A stretch of 64,000 nucleotides of DNA from Aeromonas bivalvium (GTDB taxonomy: Bacteria; Pseudomonadota; Gammaproteobacteria; Enterobacterales; Aeromonadaceae): NCBI RefSeq assembly GCF_000819765.1, contig NZ_CDBT01000056.1, forward strand, positions 1 to 64,000. The letters are read 5' to 3'. The position numbers and the translations under genes are program-made. The notes beneath the pieces were generated by a model. The model had not been told where the DNA came from and made no database searches. It saw nothing but the letters and a program-made list of their open reading frames with translations. Positions 17,556-25,973 of the stretch are shown here, one piece after another. Numbering within the stretch: the stretch's first letter is position 1; every line of letters starts with the position of its first letter.

Positions 17556-18619
17556 CAGTTGGCCGCCAGTCTGGGCTCAGGGTCGTCCCCGCCGGTGCGG
17601 GTATCCACTATCACCTCGGTGGAGAGGCCGGGTCTGAGCTTGCCCGCCAGGGCGCCCGGCGCCGGGATGCGGATCTTGACCGGCACCCGCTGCACTATCT
17701 TGGTGAAGTTGCCGGTGGCGTTCTCCGGCGGCAGCAGGGCGAACTTGGCGCCGGTGGCCGGGGCCAGGCTGTCGATCACCCCTTCGATCGGCTGATCCGG
17801 GTAGGCATCGAGCACCAGCTCCACCCGCTGACCCGGCATCATATGGTCCAGTTGGGTCTCCTTGAAGTTGGCCTCGACCCAGACCCCGTCCAGGGGTACC
17901 AGGCTGGCCACCTGCATGCCGGACTGGACATAGAGGCCTTCCCGCAGGCTGCGCTTGCCGATGACGCCGTCGGCCGGTGCCCGCAGCTCGGTGTCATCGA
18001 GATCCAGCCTGGCCTGGGCCAGCTGGGCCTGGCTCAAGTCGATCTGGGCCTGCTTCTGCTGGCGCTCCGAAATGATCACGGCCAGGTGATCCCGGGCCGA
18101 TTGCAGGCCGGCTTCGGCATCCTGCTGCCTGGCCTGGCTGACCTGCAGGTTGGCCTTCACCTCATCCAGGCTGTCCTGGGAGCTGTAGTGGGCCGTGTTG
18201 AGCCTGCCAATCCGGCTGACCTGCTGCCGGGCGCGTATCACGTCGGCGCTCGCCTCCTTCACCTTGGCTTCGGCCTGACGGATCAGACTCAGCTGCTGGA
18301 CCCGGGTCGCCTCCAGGTTGACCGCCTCGGCCCGGCTCAGGGCCAGGTTGGCCTGCGCCTCGGCCAGCCGGGTGCGGTACTCACGATCGTCGATGCGGGC
18401 GATCAGCTGACCCGCCTTGACGGTCTGGTTGTCGGTCACCAGCACCTCGGCGATGTAGCCGGGCAGCTTGGTGGCGATGCCGGTCACTTCGCTCTGCAGG
18501 TAGGCATTGTCGGTGCGCTCGAAGTGGCGGCCATAACCATACCAGTAGGCGGCGAACAGCAGGGCCAGCACCAGCAAGATCAGGGCGGCCAGCAGGGGGA
18601 TCTTCTTTTGTTGACTCAT
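17555..18619 (-). CDS. HlyD/EmrA-family membrane fusion protein
   Basis: This 354-aa protein has an N-terminal membrane anchor (about 8-28). It continues with a lipoyl-like beta domain (VLVTDNQTVKAGQLIARIDD), a long helical hairpin (about 80-190) and a beta-barrel domain (LRAPADGVIGKRSLREGLYV). It bridges the EmrB-like permease to an outer-membrane channel across the periplasm. It is the first gene of the efflux pair and is divergent from a LysR gene that probably controls it. Confidence 0.88.
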   Translation of the reverse strand: MSQQKKIPLLAALILLVLALLFAAYWYGYGRHFERTDNAYLQSEVTGIATKLPGYIAEVLVTDNQTVKAGQLIARIDDREYRTRLAEAQANLALSRAEAVNLEATRVQQLSLIRQAEAKVKEASADVIRARQQVSRIGRLNTAHYSSQDSLDEVKANLQVSQARQQDAEAGLQSARDHLAVIISERQQKQAQIDLSQAQLAQARLDLDDTELRAPADGVIGKRSLREGLYVQSGMQVASLVPLDGVWVEANFKETQLDHMMPGQRVELVLDAYPDQPIEGVIDSLAPATGAKFALLPPENATGNFTKIVQRVPVKIRIPAPGALAGKLRPGLSTEVIVDTRTGGDDPEPRLAAN

Positions 18620-18667
18620 GATGTGGATTCCTGAACTGAAGGTGAACAGGCTAACATCGGGTCACTG

Positions 18668-18706
18668 TTTCGATTAGTATCGTTTCATGAGAAATACAGT
18701 TTCACT
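18668..18706. promoter_or_regulatory. Candidate LysR operator in the efflux divergent promoter
   Basis: The 96-bp gap holds the inverted repeat CGAT-TAGT-ATCG (18671-18682) and three GTTTC-type repeats spaced through to about 18702. This fits a LysR-type control region shared by the divergent genes. Confidence 0.35.
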
Positions 18707-18715
18707 GGTGCAACA

Positions 18716-19618
18716 ATGGACTTGAACGCGGCACTCATCCTGGTGCGGATCGTCGACAAGGGATCCTTCACCGCGGCCGCCCAGGAGCTGGGCATGACCA
18801 AGGCGACGGTGAGCCGGCGCATCGCCGAGCTGGAGCAGCGACTCGGGGTGCGACTGCTCTATCGTTCCACCCGGCAGCTGACCCTGACCGAGGAGGGGGA
18901 AGCCTACTATCAGCGTTGCAGCAAGGCGGTCAACGAGCTGGCCGAGGCCGAGCTGATGCTCAGTGCCAGCCAGCAGGAGGTGACCGGCCTGCTCAAGCTG
19001 GCGGTGCCCATCGAGACGGGGCAGCTGGTGGTCGCCCGCATGATAGCGTGCTTTCTGCAAGCCTATCCTGCCCTCAGGGTGGAGCTGGATCTGACCAACC
19101 GTGTGGTGGATCCCATCAGCGAGGGGCTGGATGCCGTGGTGCGGGTCGGTGACATGCTGGACTCCAACCTGGCGGCGCGCCGCCTGTGGAGCACGGAGCG
19201 GATCCTCTGCGCCAGCCCCGATTACCTGGCCGGTCATGGCCCCATCGAGGGGCCCCTGGATCTGGCGAACCATGAGCGGATCCGGGTCAGCAGCGGCTTT
19301 CTCGCCCACCAATGGCGCTTCGAGCGTGGCGAGGAGGAGGTGCTGGTGGATCCGCCCTCGCGCTTTGTGGTCAACAATATTACCTGTGCCAGAGAGGCGG
19401 CCAAGGCGGGGCTGGGGCTGGCCTCCCTGCCCGCCATGCTCTGTCACGACGAGTTGGCGGCGGGAACCCTGGTCACCCTGTTGCCCGAGTGGCGTCAACC
19501 CAGGGTTTCTCTCTACCTGCTGTTCCCGGAGCGGCGACTGATGCCGCGCAAGCTGCGTGCCTTTATCGATTTCATGGTGCAGCATGGGGAAGAGTTCGGC
19601 ATCGACAAGTTGCTATGA
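18716..19618 (+). CDS. LysR-family regulator divergent from the EmrAB-like pump
   Basis: This 300-aa protein has a LysR helix-turn-helix (FTAAAQELGMTKATVSRRIA, about 18-37) and a regulatory domain from about 90 to 295. Its sequence style, for example VRVGDMLDSNLAARRL, is that of the large AaeR/DsdC-like aryl-acid group. Location points to control of the adjacent efflux pair. The inducer is unknown. Confidence 0.88.
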   Translation: MDLNAALILVRIVDKGSFTAAAQELGMTKATVSRRIAELEQRLGVRLLYRSTRQLTLTEEGEAYYQRCSKAVNELAEAELMLSASQQEVTGLLKLAVPIETGQLVVARMIACFLQAYPALRVELDLTNRVVDPISEGLDAVVRVGDMLDSNLAARRLWSTERILCASPDYLAGHGPIEGPLDLANHERIRVSSGFLAHQWRFERGEEEVLVDPPSRFVVNNITCAREAAKAGLGLASLPAMLCHDELAAGTLVTLLPEWRQPRVSLYLLFPERRLMPRKLRAFIDFMVQHGEEFGIDKLL

Positions 19619-19627
19619 AGGAGCAAG

Positions 19628-19942
19628 ATGGATAACTGGTTCAATCTGTATCGCGCCTCTCACACCCTGGAGGCGCATGCCCTCAAGGGGGCGTTGGAGG
19701 TGGAAGGGATCCCGGTCCGGCTGAGCGGCGAGGGATTGGGAGGGGCCATCGGCGAATTGCCGATCGACCTGTTGCAGGTGACCCTGAAGGTGCGTGAACA
19801 GGATCGCAGCCGGGCCGGACGGGTGATAGAGCGCTATCAGCAGCGCCAGGGCAACGGCTGGCTCTGCGGCCAGTGTGGCGAGGAGAACGAGGCCAACTTC
19901 GAGATCTGCTGGCGCTGCCACCATGATCCCCACGACGAGTGA
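19628..19942 (+). CDS. DUF2007-domain protein with C-terminal zinc ribbon
   Basis: The 104-aa protein has an N-terminal DUF2007 (signal-transducing, PII-like fold) domain, about residues 1-70. A C-terminal zinc ribbon follows, with CGQC and CWRC pairs separated by about 12 residues. The function is unknown; the four cysteines suggest structural zinc. It starts 9 bp after the LysR stop behind GAAGGAG, so the two are probably co-transcribed. Confidence 0.8.
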   Translation: MDNWFNLYRASHTLEAHALKGALEVEGIPVRLSGEGLGGAIGELPIDLLQVTLKVREQDRSRAGRVIERYQQRQGNGWLCGQCGEENEANFEICWRCHHDPHDE

Positions 19943-20010
19943 ACCCCCTCGCCTGAGGCGCGGGCGTGGTCATCAGACCTGGCTCCCGTGACAACAGAGG
20001 GCGCCAGGGA

Positions 20011-21294
20011 TCAGCGGGCGCTGAAGTCTATCTCCTCTCCTGCCCTGGGATCCTGATAGACAGCCAGATCCAGCTCGCCCTCGCGCCGACCGATCAGCAC
20101 CGAGACCAGCAGATCCCCTGAGACGTTGACTGTGGTGCGGGCCATGTCGAGGATGCGGTCTATGCCGGCAATGAGGGCCACCCCTTCCAGGGGCAGGCCC
20201 ACCGCCGTCAGGGTCAGGGTCAGCAGCATCAAGCCTGTGCCCGGGGTGCCGGCAGTCCCTATGCTGGCCAGGGTGACGATGCTGATGATGATCAGGTAGT
20301 CGAACAGGTGCAGGTCCACCCCGAAGGCCTGGGCCACGAACAGGGCCGTGACCCCCTGATAGAGGGCGGTGCCATCCATGTTGATGGTGGCACCGATGGG
20401 TAGCACCTTGGCGGCGATGGGGGGGGATACCCCCAGTCTGTGTTCGGCACAGCTCTGGCTGACGGGCAGGGTGACCTCGCTCGAGCTGCTGGTGAAGGCC
20501 ACCGCCTGGGCATCCAGTATGCTCTTGAAGTAGTGCAGGGGGTTGAGGCGAGCCAGCAGCAGCAGCAGGCCGCTGTAGACGCCGAGCAGGTGCAGCAGGC
20601 AGCCGAGGTAGACGGCGCCGATCACCTTGAGCAGGGGCAGCATGATGGCGGCGCCATAGCGCCCCGTCATCCAGGCCATCAGGGCGCAGACCCCGTAAGG
20701 GGCGAGGGACATCACCATCTGGGTCAGGGTGAACATGCCGTCGGCCAGGGAGGTAAAGGCGCGGATGGCCGGCCGGCCACGGCGACCGCTGGCATTGAGT
20801 GCCAGGGCCAGAGCCACCGCGAACACGATCACCTGGAGTATCTTGCCATCGACGATGGCCTGGATGGGGTTGCGTGGCACCAGCTGGGCCAGCGCCGTGG
20901 CCAGGGTCAGATCCTGGAGCGTCTCGGGCCTCTGGTAGGGACCCATATCGGCGCCGACCCCGGGCTCGAGCAGCCAGCCCATCATCAGGCCGATGCAGAT
21001 GGCCAGGGCGGTGGAGCAGAGGTAGTAGCCGATGGCCCTGAGGCCGATCCTGTCCAGGACCCTGCCCCGCAGCAGGCCGGTCAGCCCGGCGATGATGGAG
21101 CAGAAGATGAGGGGCACCATCAGCATCTGTATGGTGTTGACGAACAGGGTGCCGACGGGTTTGAGCAGCAGTGCCTGCTCACTCCACCCCATGCCGAGGC
21201 CGATGCCGAGCAGCATGCCGATCAGGGTCTTGAGCCAGAGAGGGCGACGGGTCCAGATCCGCCAGGGCTTGCGGGCCCGTCCATGGAGCAGCAT
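20011..21294 (-). CDS. Dicarboxylate/amino acid:cation symporter (DAACS family)
   Basis: This 427-aa protein shows the GltP/DctA/SstT fold: eight helices, a serine-rich re-entrant loop (AFTSSSSEVTLPV) and the cation/substrate motif NMDGTALYQGV. A helix-8 region with DRILDMARTTVNVSGD follows, where the Asp and Arg bind the ligand. It imports C4-dicarboxylates or acidic/neutral amino acids with Na+ or H+. ATG 21294 (MLLHGRARKP) was chosen because the upstream extension is not membrane-like or conserved in type. The exact substrate is not assignable. Confidence 0.85.
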   Translation of the reverse strand: MLLHGRARKPWRIWTRRPLWLKTLIGMLLGIGLGMGWSEQALLLKPVGTLFVNTIQMLMVPLIFCSIIAGLTGLLRGRVLDRIGLRAIGYYLCSTALAICIGLMMGWLLEPGVGADMGPYQRPETLQDLTLATALAQLVPRNPIQAIVDGKILQVIVFAVALALALNASGRRGRPAIRAFTSLADGMFTLTQMVMSLAPYGVCALMAWMTGRYGAAIMLPLLKVIGAVYLGCLLHLLGVYSGLLLLLARLNPLHYFKSILDAQAVAFTSSSSEVTLPVSQSCAEHRLGVSPPIAAKVLPIGATINMDGTALYQGVTALFVAQAFGVDLHLFDYLIIISIVTLASIGTAGTPGTGLMLLTLTLTAVGLPLEGVALIAGIDRILDMARTTVNVSGDLLVSVLIGRREGELDLAVYQDPRAGEEIDFSAR

Positions 21295-21499
21295 GACGCC
21301 AATGTCCTTATCTTCAGTCGTGGTGGCGAAAAGGGCGCCAGTGTAGCGATCCCCTCGTCCGGTTGCCACATTATCGACAAAGTCGGCGGCGGAGCCAGCC
21401 TGGCGGATGATTAATTGGGCTTTTCTTGGCGCACATCAAGGAGTGGCACCCCGAGGCCGGCTGTAATGGACATCCGATATATTCATTCAGAGGTGAGAG

Positions 21500-21745
21500 A
21501 TGTCCGACTCGATTCATGGTCATGAGGTGATGGAGATGATGCTGGCCAGGGGAGGCCAGTTCAGCGAGGAGAGCCTCAAGTCTGCGATGGCGGCGCGATT
21601 TGGCGCCCAGGCCCGCTACCACACCTGCAGCGCTAGGGACCTGGATGCCGACGGGCTGATCGCCCTGCTGCGCGCCCGGGGCAAGTTCGTCGAGGATGAA
21701 CAGGGGTTCCAGACCCGGGCCGACAGGATCTGCCACCACGGTTGA
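21500..21745 (+). CDS. YecH-family metal-binding protein (DUF2492)
   Basis: The 81-aa protein matches the YecH pattern: an N-terminal HGHEVMEMM, a central ARYHTCSARDLDADGLIALL, and a C-terminal CHH. The His/Cys residues are thought to bind metal. The role is unknown. It follows GAGGTGAGAG upstream of its ATG and is a single gene. Confidence 0.8.
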   Translation: MSDSIHGHEVMEMMLARGGQFSEESLKSAMAARFGAQARYHTCSARDLDADGLIALLRARGKFVEDEQGFQTRADRICHHG

Positions 21746-21838
21746 GACGGCTGCTAGCAAGGGGAGAGGGCGCGGGCTCGCCGCGGCTTCTCCCCTTTGC
21801 TATATTCCCTCCTCTTTTCCCCACGCCCCGGAAGTGCC

Positions 21839-22432
21839 ATGGATACCTTCTCCGCCGCCGTCATGCTGTTTCTCATCATGGATCCCCTCGGCAATCTGCC
21901 GGTGTTTCTGTCGATCCTGCGTCACATAGACCCCAAGCGCCGGCGCAAGGTGATGATGCGCGAGCTATTGTTCTCCCTGGCCATCATGATGGGTTTCCTG
22001 TTTGCCGGTCAGCAGATCCTGAGCTTTCTCAACCTGCGTCAGGAGGCGGTGAGCATCGCCGGTGGCATCATCCTCTTTCTCATCGCCATCAAGATGATCT
22101 TCCCCGGGCCCGGCGGCGTGACCGGCCTGGCCGCGGGGGAGGAGCCTTTCCTGGTGCCCATGGCGATCCCCATGATCGCGGGCCCCTCCATCCTGGCTTC
22201 CCTGCTGCTGCTGGCCAACCAGGCGCCGACGCGCATGACGGACTGGTCGCTGGCGCTCTTGATGGCCTGGGGGGCGAGCGCCGTCATCCTGATGTTCTAC
22301 GAGGTGTTCAACAAGCTGCTGGGTGAGCGAGGACTCACGGCGGTGGAGCGGCTGATGGGGATGCTGCTGGTGATGATCTCGGTGCAGATGCTGCTCGATG
22401 GGGTGCATCACTACCTGCAGGTGACGGGCTGA
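21839..22432 (+). CDS. yhgN: MarC/YhgN-family inner-membrane protein
   Basis: The 197-aa protein has six transmembrane helices and the family motif FLIMDPLGNLPVFLSIL (about 11-27). A second repeat-like segment, PMAIPMIAGPSILASLLLL, starts at about 109. MarC/YhgN proteins are often listed as putative antibiotic or amino-acid transporters, without firm evidence. ATG 21839 fits the family start (MDTFSAAVMLFL); an upstream in-frame ATG would add 14 non-family residues. Confidence 0.85.
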   Translation: MDTFSAAVMLFLIMDPLGNLPVFLSILRHIDPKRRRKVMMRELLFSLAIMMGFLFAGQQILSFLNLRQEAVSIAGGIILFLIAIKMIFPGPGGVTGLAAGEEPFLVPMAIPMIAGPSILASLLLLANQAPTRMTDWSLALLMAWGASAVILMFYEVFNKLLGERGLTAVERLMGMLLVMISVQMLLDGVHHYLQVTG

Positions 22433-22460
22433 GCCCCATGGCGACAGACGATGACGACAA

Positions 22461-22490
22461 GGAGCCCGGCCCAGTGCCGGGCTCCTGCTG
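22461..22490 (+). terminator. Hairpin after yhgN
   Basis: GGAGCCCGGC (22461-22470) pairs with GCCGGGCTCC (22476-22485). The following sequence is only moderately T-rich, so this may be a weak or bidirectional terminator between convergent genes. Confidence 0.55.
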
Positions 22491-22510
22491 TTCGGGCTCT
22501 CCCTGGATCC

Positions 22511-22689
22511 GGCGGCCGTGTTTGATCGTTATGTCGCTTCCGGCTTGTCGAGCTTGTCGAGGATCAGGGTGAGCAGGGTCTCCCGCAGCCAGCGATGGTC
22601 AGGCGGCCGTGTTCGATCTTCATGCCGCTTCCGGCTTGTCGAGCTTGTCGAGGATCAGGGTGAGCAGGGTCTCCCGCAGCCAGCGATGG
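22511..22689. repeat. 91-bp tandem duplication of a LysR gene 3' end
   Basis: Bases 22511-22598 and 22602-22689 are near-identical (four substitutions, clustered in the first 30 bases). The right copy is the true 3' end of the minus-strand LysR gene. The left copy lies beyond its stop yet would still encode the same last residues (DKLDKPEA) and its own stop, TAA instead of TGA. Confidence 0.9.
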
Positions 22690-23582
22690 CCGGGGTCGGC
22701 CTCATGGCTCTGATGCCAGATCAGGAGGTGGGAGATGCTGTCCAGGGCGATGGGCAGCGCCAGCTGCACCAGGGGGTAGACCTGGGTGGCATGGCGGGCA
22801 TAGAGCCGTGACAGGGTCACTATCATGTCAGAGTGCATGCTCATGCGCAGGGCCGCCTCGAACGAGGGCACGGTCGCCTCGATGCGCCGTTGCAGATCCT
22901 GCTCCGCCAGCTTGTGATCCAGCATCCAGCGATCCCGCCCCTCGCAGTAGGTCTGCACGTGGGGATAGGCGAGGTAGCGGGCCAGATCCCAGCGGGGTTC
23001 GGTCAGGGCGCTGTGGCCCTGGCGTACCAGGCAGGTGAGGTTGTCGATGGCGAGCAGCCGCTGGCAGATGGTGCCCGGCAGCGTGTCCTGGCGAAAGTCC
23101 GAGGTGAGGCAGTTCTCCCGCACCGTGATGGCGATATCCACCTGGCCCTGGCCCATCTCGGTCAGGCTGTGCTCGGTCCACTCCTCGTAGCGCAGCCGTA
23201 TCCTGGGAGCGCGGCGCTTGAGTTCATTGAGGTAGAGGGGGGCGAACAGGGTGAAGGCGCTGTCCATGCTGGCGATGACGAACTCCCGCTCCGAACTCTC
23301 AGGGTTGAAGGCCGGGGGCTGCAGCAGGGTGTCGAGGCAGAGCAGGACGGGCTGCAGCTGCTGTTGCAGTGCCAGGGCGCGGGGAGTGGGATCCAGGCCA
23401 TAGGCGGAGCGGATGAAGAGGGGATCGTCGAAGGTCTCCCGCAGCCGTCCCAGGGCCTTGCTGACCGCGGACTGGCTCAGATGCAGGCGGCGGGCGGCCC
23501 GGCTGCCGTTGCGCTCCTCCAGCAGCACTTGCAATATGATGAGCAGGTTGAGATCGGTGCGGGCCAGCTGTTCCAGAAACAT
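22620..23582 (-). CDS. LysR-family regulator
   Basis: This 320-aa protein has the LysR helix-turn-helix (SRAARRLHLSQSAVSKALGR, about 27-46). Its regulatory domain is of the NodD/LeuO-like group (opening ARTDLNLLIILQVLLEERN). No target is evident; both neighbours are unrelated single genes. The 3' end is tandemly duplicated downstream. Confidence 0.85.
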   Translation of the reverse strand: MFLEQLARTDLNLLIILQVLLEERNGSRAARRLHLSQSAVSKALGRLRETFDDPLFIRSAYGLDPTPRALALQQQLQPVLLCLDTLLQPPAFNPESSEREFVIASMDSAFTLFAPLYLNELKRRAPRIRLRYEEWTEHSLTEMGQGQVDIAITVRENCLTSDFRQDTLPGTICQRLLAIDNLTCLVRQGHSALTEPRWDLARYLAYPHVQTYCEGRDRWMLDHKLAEQDLQRRIEATVPSFEAALRMSMHSDMIVTLSRLYARHATQVYPLVQLALPIALDSISHLLIWHQSHEADPGHRWLRETLLTLILDKLDKPEAA

Positions 23583-23624
23583 GGGTTATGAATCTCCTTC
23601 AATTCTAAGATGAATTTATACCAT

Positions 23625-23653
23625 TTGTTTTCATATCTCCAGGCTCCTATCCT
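23625..23653 (+). promoter_or_regulatory. Putative promoter of an orphan RNA
   Basis: TTGTTT (23625-23630) and TATCCT (23648-23653) are separated by 17 bp on the plus strand, upstream of a structured stretch that ends in a terminator. Confidence 0.35.
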
Positions 23654-23659
23654 GACTGC

Positions 23660-23754
23660 AGTCTCTGGCCTTGTGCCGGCTGTCACAGGAGGTGACGGTT
23701 GAGGGACGAGTAGCACCAACTTGCGACGGCGACCCTGGGTCGCCGTATTTTTTT
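23660..23754 (+). ncRNA. Candidate orphan small RNA
   Basis: Between two unrelated genes a plausible promoter leads into about 95 nt. This stretch contains a hairpin GTCAC-AGGAG-GTGAC, whose loop shows the AGGA form bound by CsrA. It ends in a 9-bp stem (23726-23734 with 23738-23746) and a run of seven T. No coding gene on the plus strand precedes this terminator, so an independent RNA is the simplest explanation. The family is unknown. Confidence 0.4.
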
Positions 23755-23879
23755 ATGGTGCCCATGCCCTAATTGCGCCACTCTTGATTTCGCCCAAGTC
23801 GGGTCATCGTCTCATTTGTTACAACTGTCATCCGCTGGCCTTGGGCCATGAATCATCCATGTGAAGTAGGAGTGTCATC

Positions 23880-24176
23880 ATGTCGGTAGAAGATAAAGTG
23901 CAAGAGACCTGCGACAGCTGCGGCTGTTTCGCCGAGATAGGCACCATCATTGGCGAAGGCGATGATGTGCTGGATCTGGTGATAGCGGCGCCGACCGAGG
24001 CGGCGGCCCTCGCCAAGCTGGCCGGCTACGAGACCCTCGCCCGGCAGGTGTGCGCCGAGGTCGAGCTGAGTCATACCCTGGCTCAGGGGGCGGATGGAGT
24101 CGAGCTCAAGGCGAGACTGCAGTTTACCTGCACCGCCGAGAAGCTGATCTTCGAGATGCGCTCCCGCTCGCTCTGA
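23880..24176 (+). CDS. YfcZ/YiiS-family protein (DUF406)
   Basis: The 98-aa protein matches the small YfcZ/YiiS family, with a CDSCGCFAEIGTIIGEGDDVL opening region and an alternating helix/strand body. The family is widespread in gammaproteobacteria and has no established function. The gene stands alone. Confidence 0.75.
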   Translation: MSVEDKVQETCDSCGCFAEIGTIIGEGDDVLDLVIAAPTEAAALAKLAGYETLARQVCAEVELSHTLAQGADGVELKARLQFTCTAEKLIFEMRSRSL

Positions 24177-24290
24177 GACGCCCAGCCCCAGGCCCTTCCG
24201 GGGGCCGAGTCGACCAGTTTGCCGTCGGTCGCGTCCTATAGTTAGTCATCACGAACGGCCGGAGCGGGCCGATGACAAGAAGGCGGATCG

Positions 24291-25715
24291 ATGCGGCTAT
24301 GGTATTGGGCCCTGCTGGCCCTGTGGGTATTTCCTCTGCTGGGTGCGGATCTCAAGCCGCACCTGCTTCCCCAGCCCGGTGATCTCGACAGCATATTGCA
24401 GCGCAAGGAGCTGAGGGCCCTGGTGGTCTATGAGCGCGGCTTCTTCTTCTTCGACAAGGGGTCGGAGCGCGGCGTGCTGGTCAATCAGCTGCAGGGGTTC
24501 GAGCGTTGGCTCAATCAGACCTATCTGGCCAGGGATCCCATCAAGCTCAAGGTGGTCTATGTGCCGGTGCGCCAGGACAAGTTGCTCGACTATCTGGCCG
24601 AGGGGCGCGGCGATCTGGTGGCGGCCAACCTGACCGTGACCCAGGCCAGGGGCGAGCAGGTGAGCTTCACCCAGCCGGTGATCACCCCCATCGAGGAGTG
24701 GGTGGTGAGCCAGAACAGCCTGCCAGGCTTCAATCGCATCACCCAGCTCTCCGGCCGCCGCATCTGGGTGCGGGAGAGCTCCAGTTACCACGAGAGTCTG
24801 GGCCAGCTCAATCGCCTGCTGCGGGAGCTCGGCCTGCCCCCCGTCTACATCGAAACCGTACCCGAATACCTGCAGGATGGCGATCTGCTGGAGATGGTGT
24901 CCGCCGGCCTGATCCCGCTGACGGTGACCGACAGCTTCAAGGGACGGATCTGGCTCGATCTGCTGCCCGGCCTCAAGGCGCACAAGCTGGTGCCCCTGCG
25001 GGACAACGGCAAGAGTGCCTGGGCCCTGCCCAAATACAGCACAGGCCTGCTCGACGCGGCCAACCGCTATCTGGCCCAGACCGACAGTCGCCGCCTCTAC
25101 AGCGACCTCATGCTGCGCCGCCTGCTGAGCCAGGTCGATCCCATGAGCAACCTGCTCGCCACCGAACGGCTGGCCCGCCTGACCCGGATCCGCACCGTGC
25201 TGGAGCAGTATGCCCGCCAGTATCAGCTGGACTGGCTGATGCTGGCGGCCCTGGCCTACAAGGAGTCCGGGCTGGATCCGGCGGCCCGTTCCCCGGGCGG
25301 GGCGATTGGCCTGATGCAGCTCAGGCCGGTGGCCGGTGCCGAGGTGGGGATACGGGGCGCCAGACTGGCGTCCCTGGAGGGCAATGTGGAGGCGGCCTGC
25401 CGCTATCTGCGCTTCCTGCTCGATACCTACTTCCAGGATCCGAAGATCGACGTGCTCAACCGTCACCTGCTGGCGCTGGCGGCCTACAACGCCGGGCCCA
25501 ACCGGTTGCAGAGCCTGAGGGAGAAGGCCGCAGGTCAGGGGCTGGATCCCGATATCTGGTTCGGCAACGTGGAGCAGCTGGTGGCCAAGGAGGTGGGCCA
25601 GGGGCCGATCAACTATGTGGGCACCATCTACAAGTACTATGTGGCCTACCGCTTCAGCCTGCCCCAGATAGAGGGCAAGGCCGCCGCCATCGAGGCCACC
25701 ACGGCCAGGCGTTGA
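24291..25715 (+). CDS. MltF-like membrane-bound lytic transglycosylase
   Basis: The 474-aa protein has a signal peptide or anchor (about 1-18) and a periplasmic solute-binding (SBP_bac_3-like) domain at about 35-275. A C-terminal SLT lysozyme-like domain follows at about 290-450. The catalytic Glu lies in AYKESGLDP, followed by GAIGLMQL and the AYNAGPNRL motif. MltF enzymes cleave peptidoglycan to 1,6-anhydro products; the binding domain regulates activity. Its length fits MltF (about 500). It could be a paralogue rather than the true mltF, so no symbol is given. Confidence 0.85.
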   Translation: MRLWYWALLALWVFPLLGADLKPHLLPQPGDLDSILQRKELRALVVYERGFFFFDKGSERGVLVNQLQGFERWLNQTYLARDPIKLKVVYVPVRQDKLLDYLAEGRGDLVAANLTVTQARGEQVSFTQPVITPIEEWVVSQNSLPGFNRITQLSGRRIWVRESSSYHESLGQLNRLLRELGLPPVYIETVPEYLQDGDLLEMVSAGLIPLTVTDSFKGRIWLDLLPGLKAHKLVPLRDNGKSAWALPKYSTGLLDAANRYLAQTDSRRLYSDLMLRRLLSQVDPMSNLLATERLARLTRIRTVLEQYARQYQLDWLMLAALAYKESGLDPAARSPGGAIGLMQLRPVAGAEVGIRGARLASLEGNVEAACRYLRFLLDTYFQDPKIDVLNRHLLALAAYNAGPNRLQSLREKAAGQGLDPDIWFGNVEQLVAKEVGQGPINYVGTIYKYYVAYRFSLPQIEGKAAAIEATTARR

Positions 25716-25973
25716 GTCGCCGCTGGCGTCACTGGCCTCCGGGTTGATCCCGATGCAGCAGGAACCAGGGAGGCAGCGACCACAGCGGCTGATGGCGGGG
25801 TGGGCTGTATGGGGGGCGTGACGGCCGCTGACTGAGGTCCATAAGAAGCTCCTTGTTGCTGTCGTGCTGCCACTATATGAACGAGCCGTGTGACAGGGCG
25901 ATGACGGCGGGGGAAGACAGGCAGGGAGGGGCGCTTTATGCTCTGCCTGACCCAACATGCAAGAGGAGGCGCG

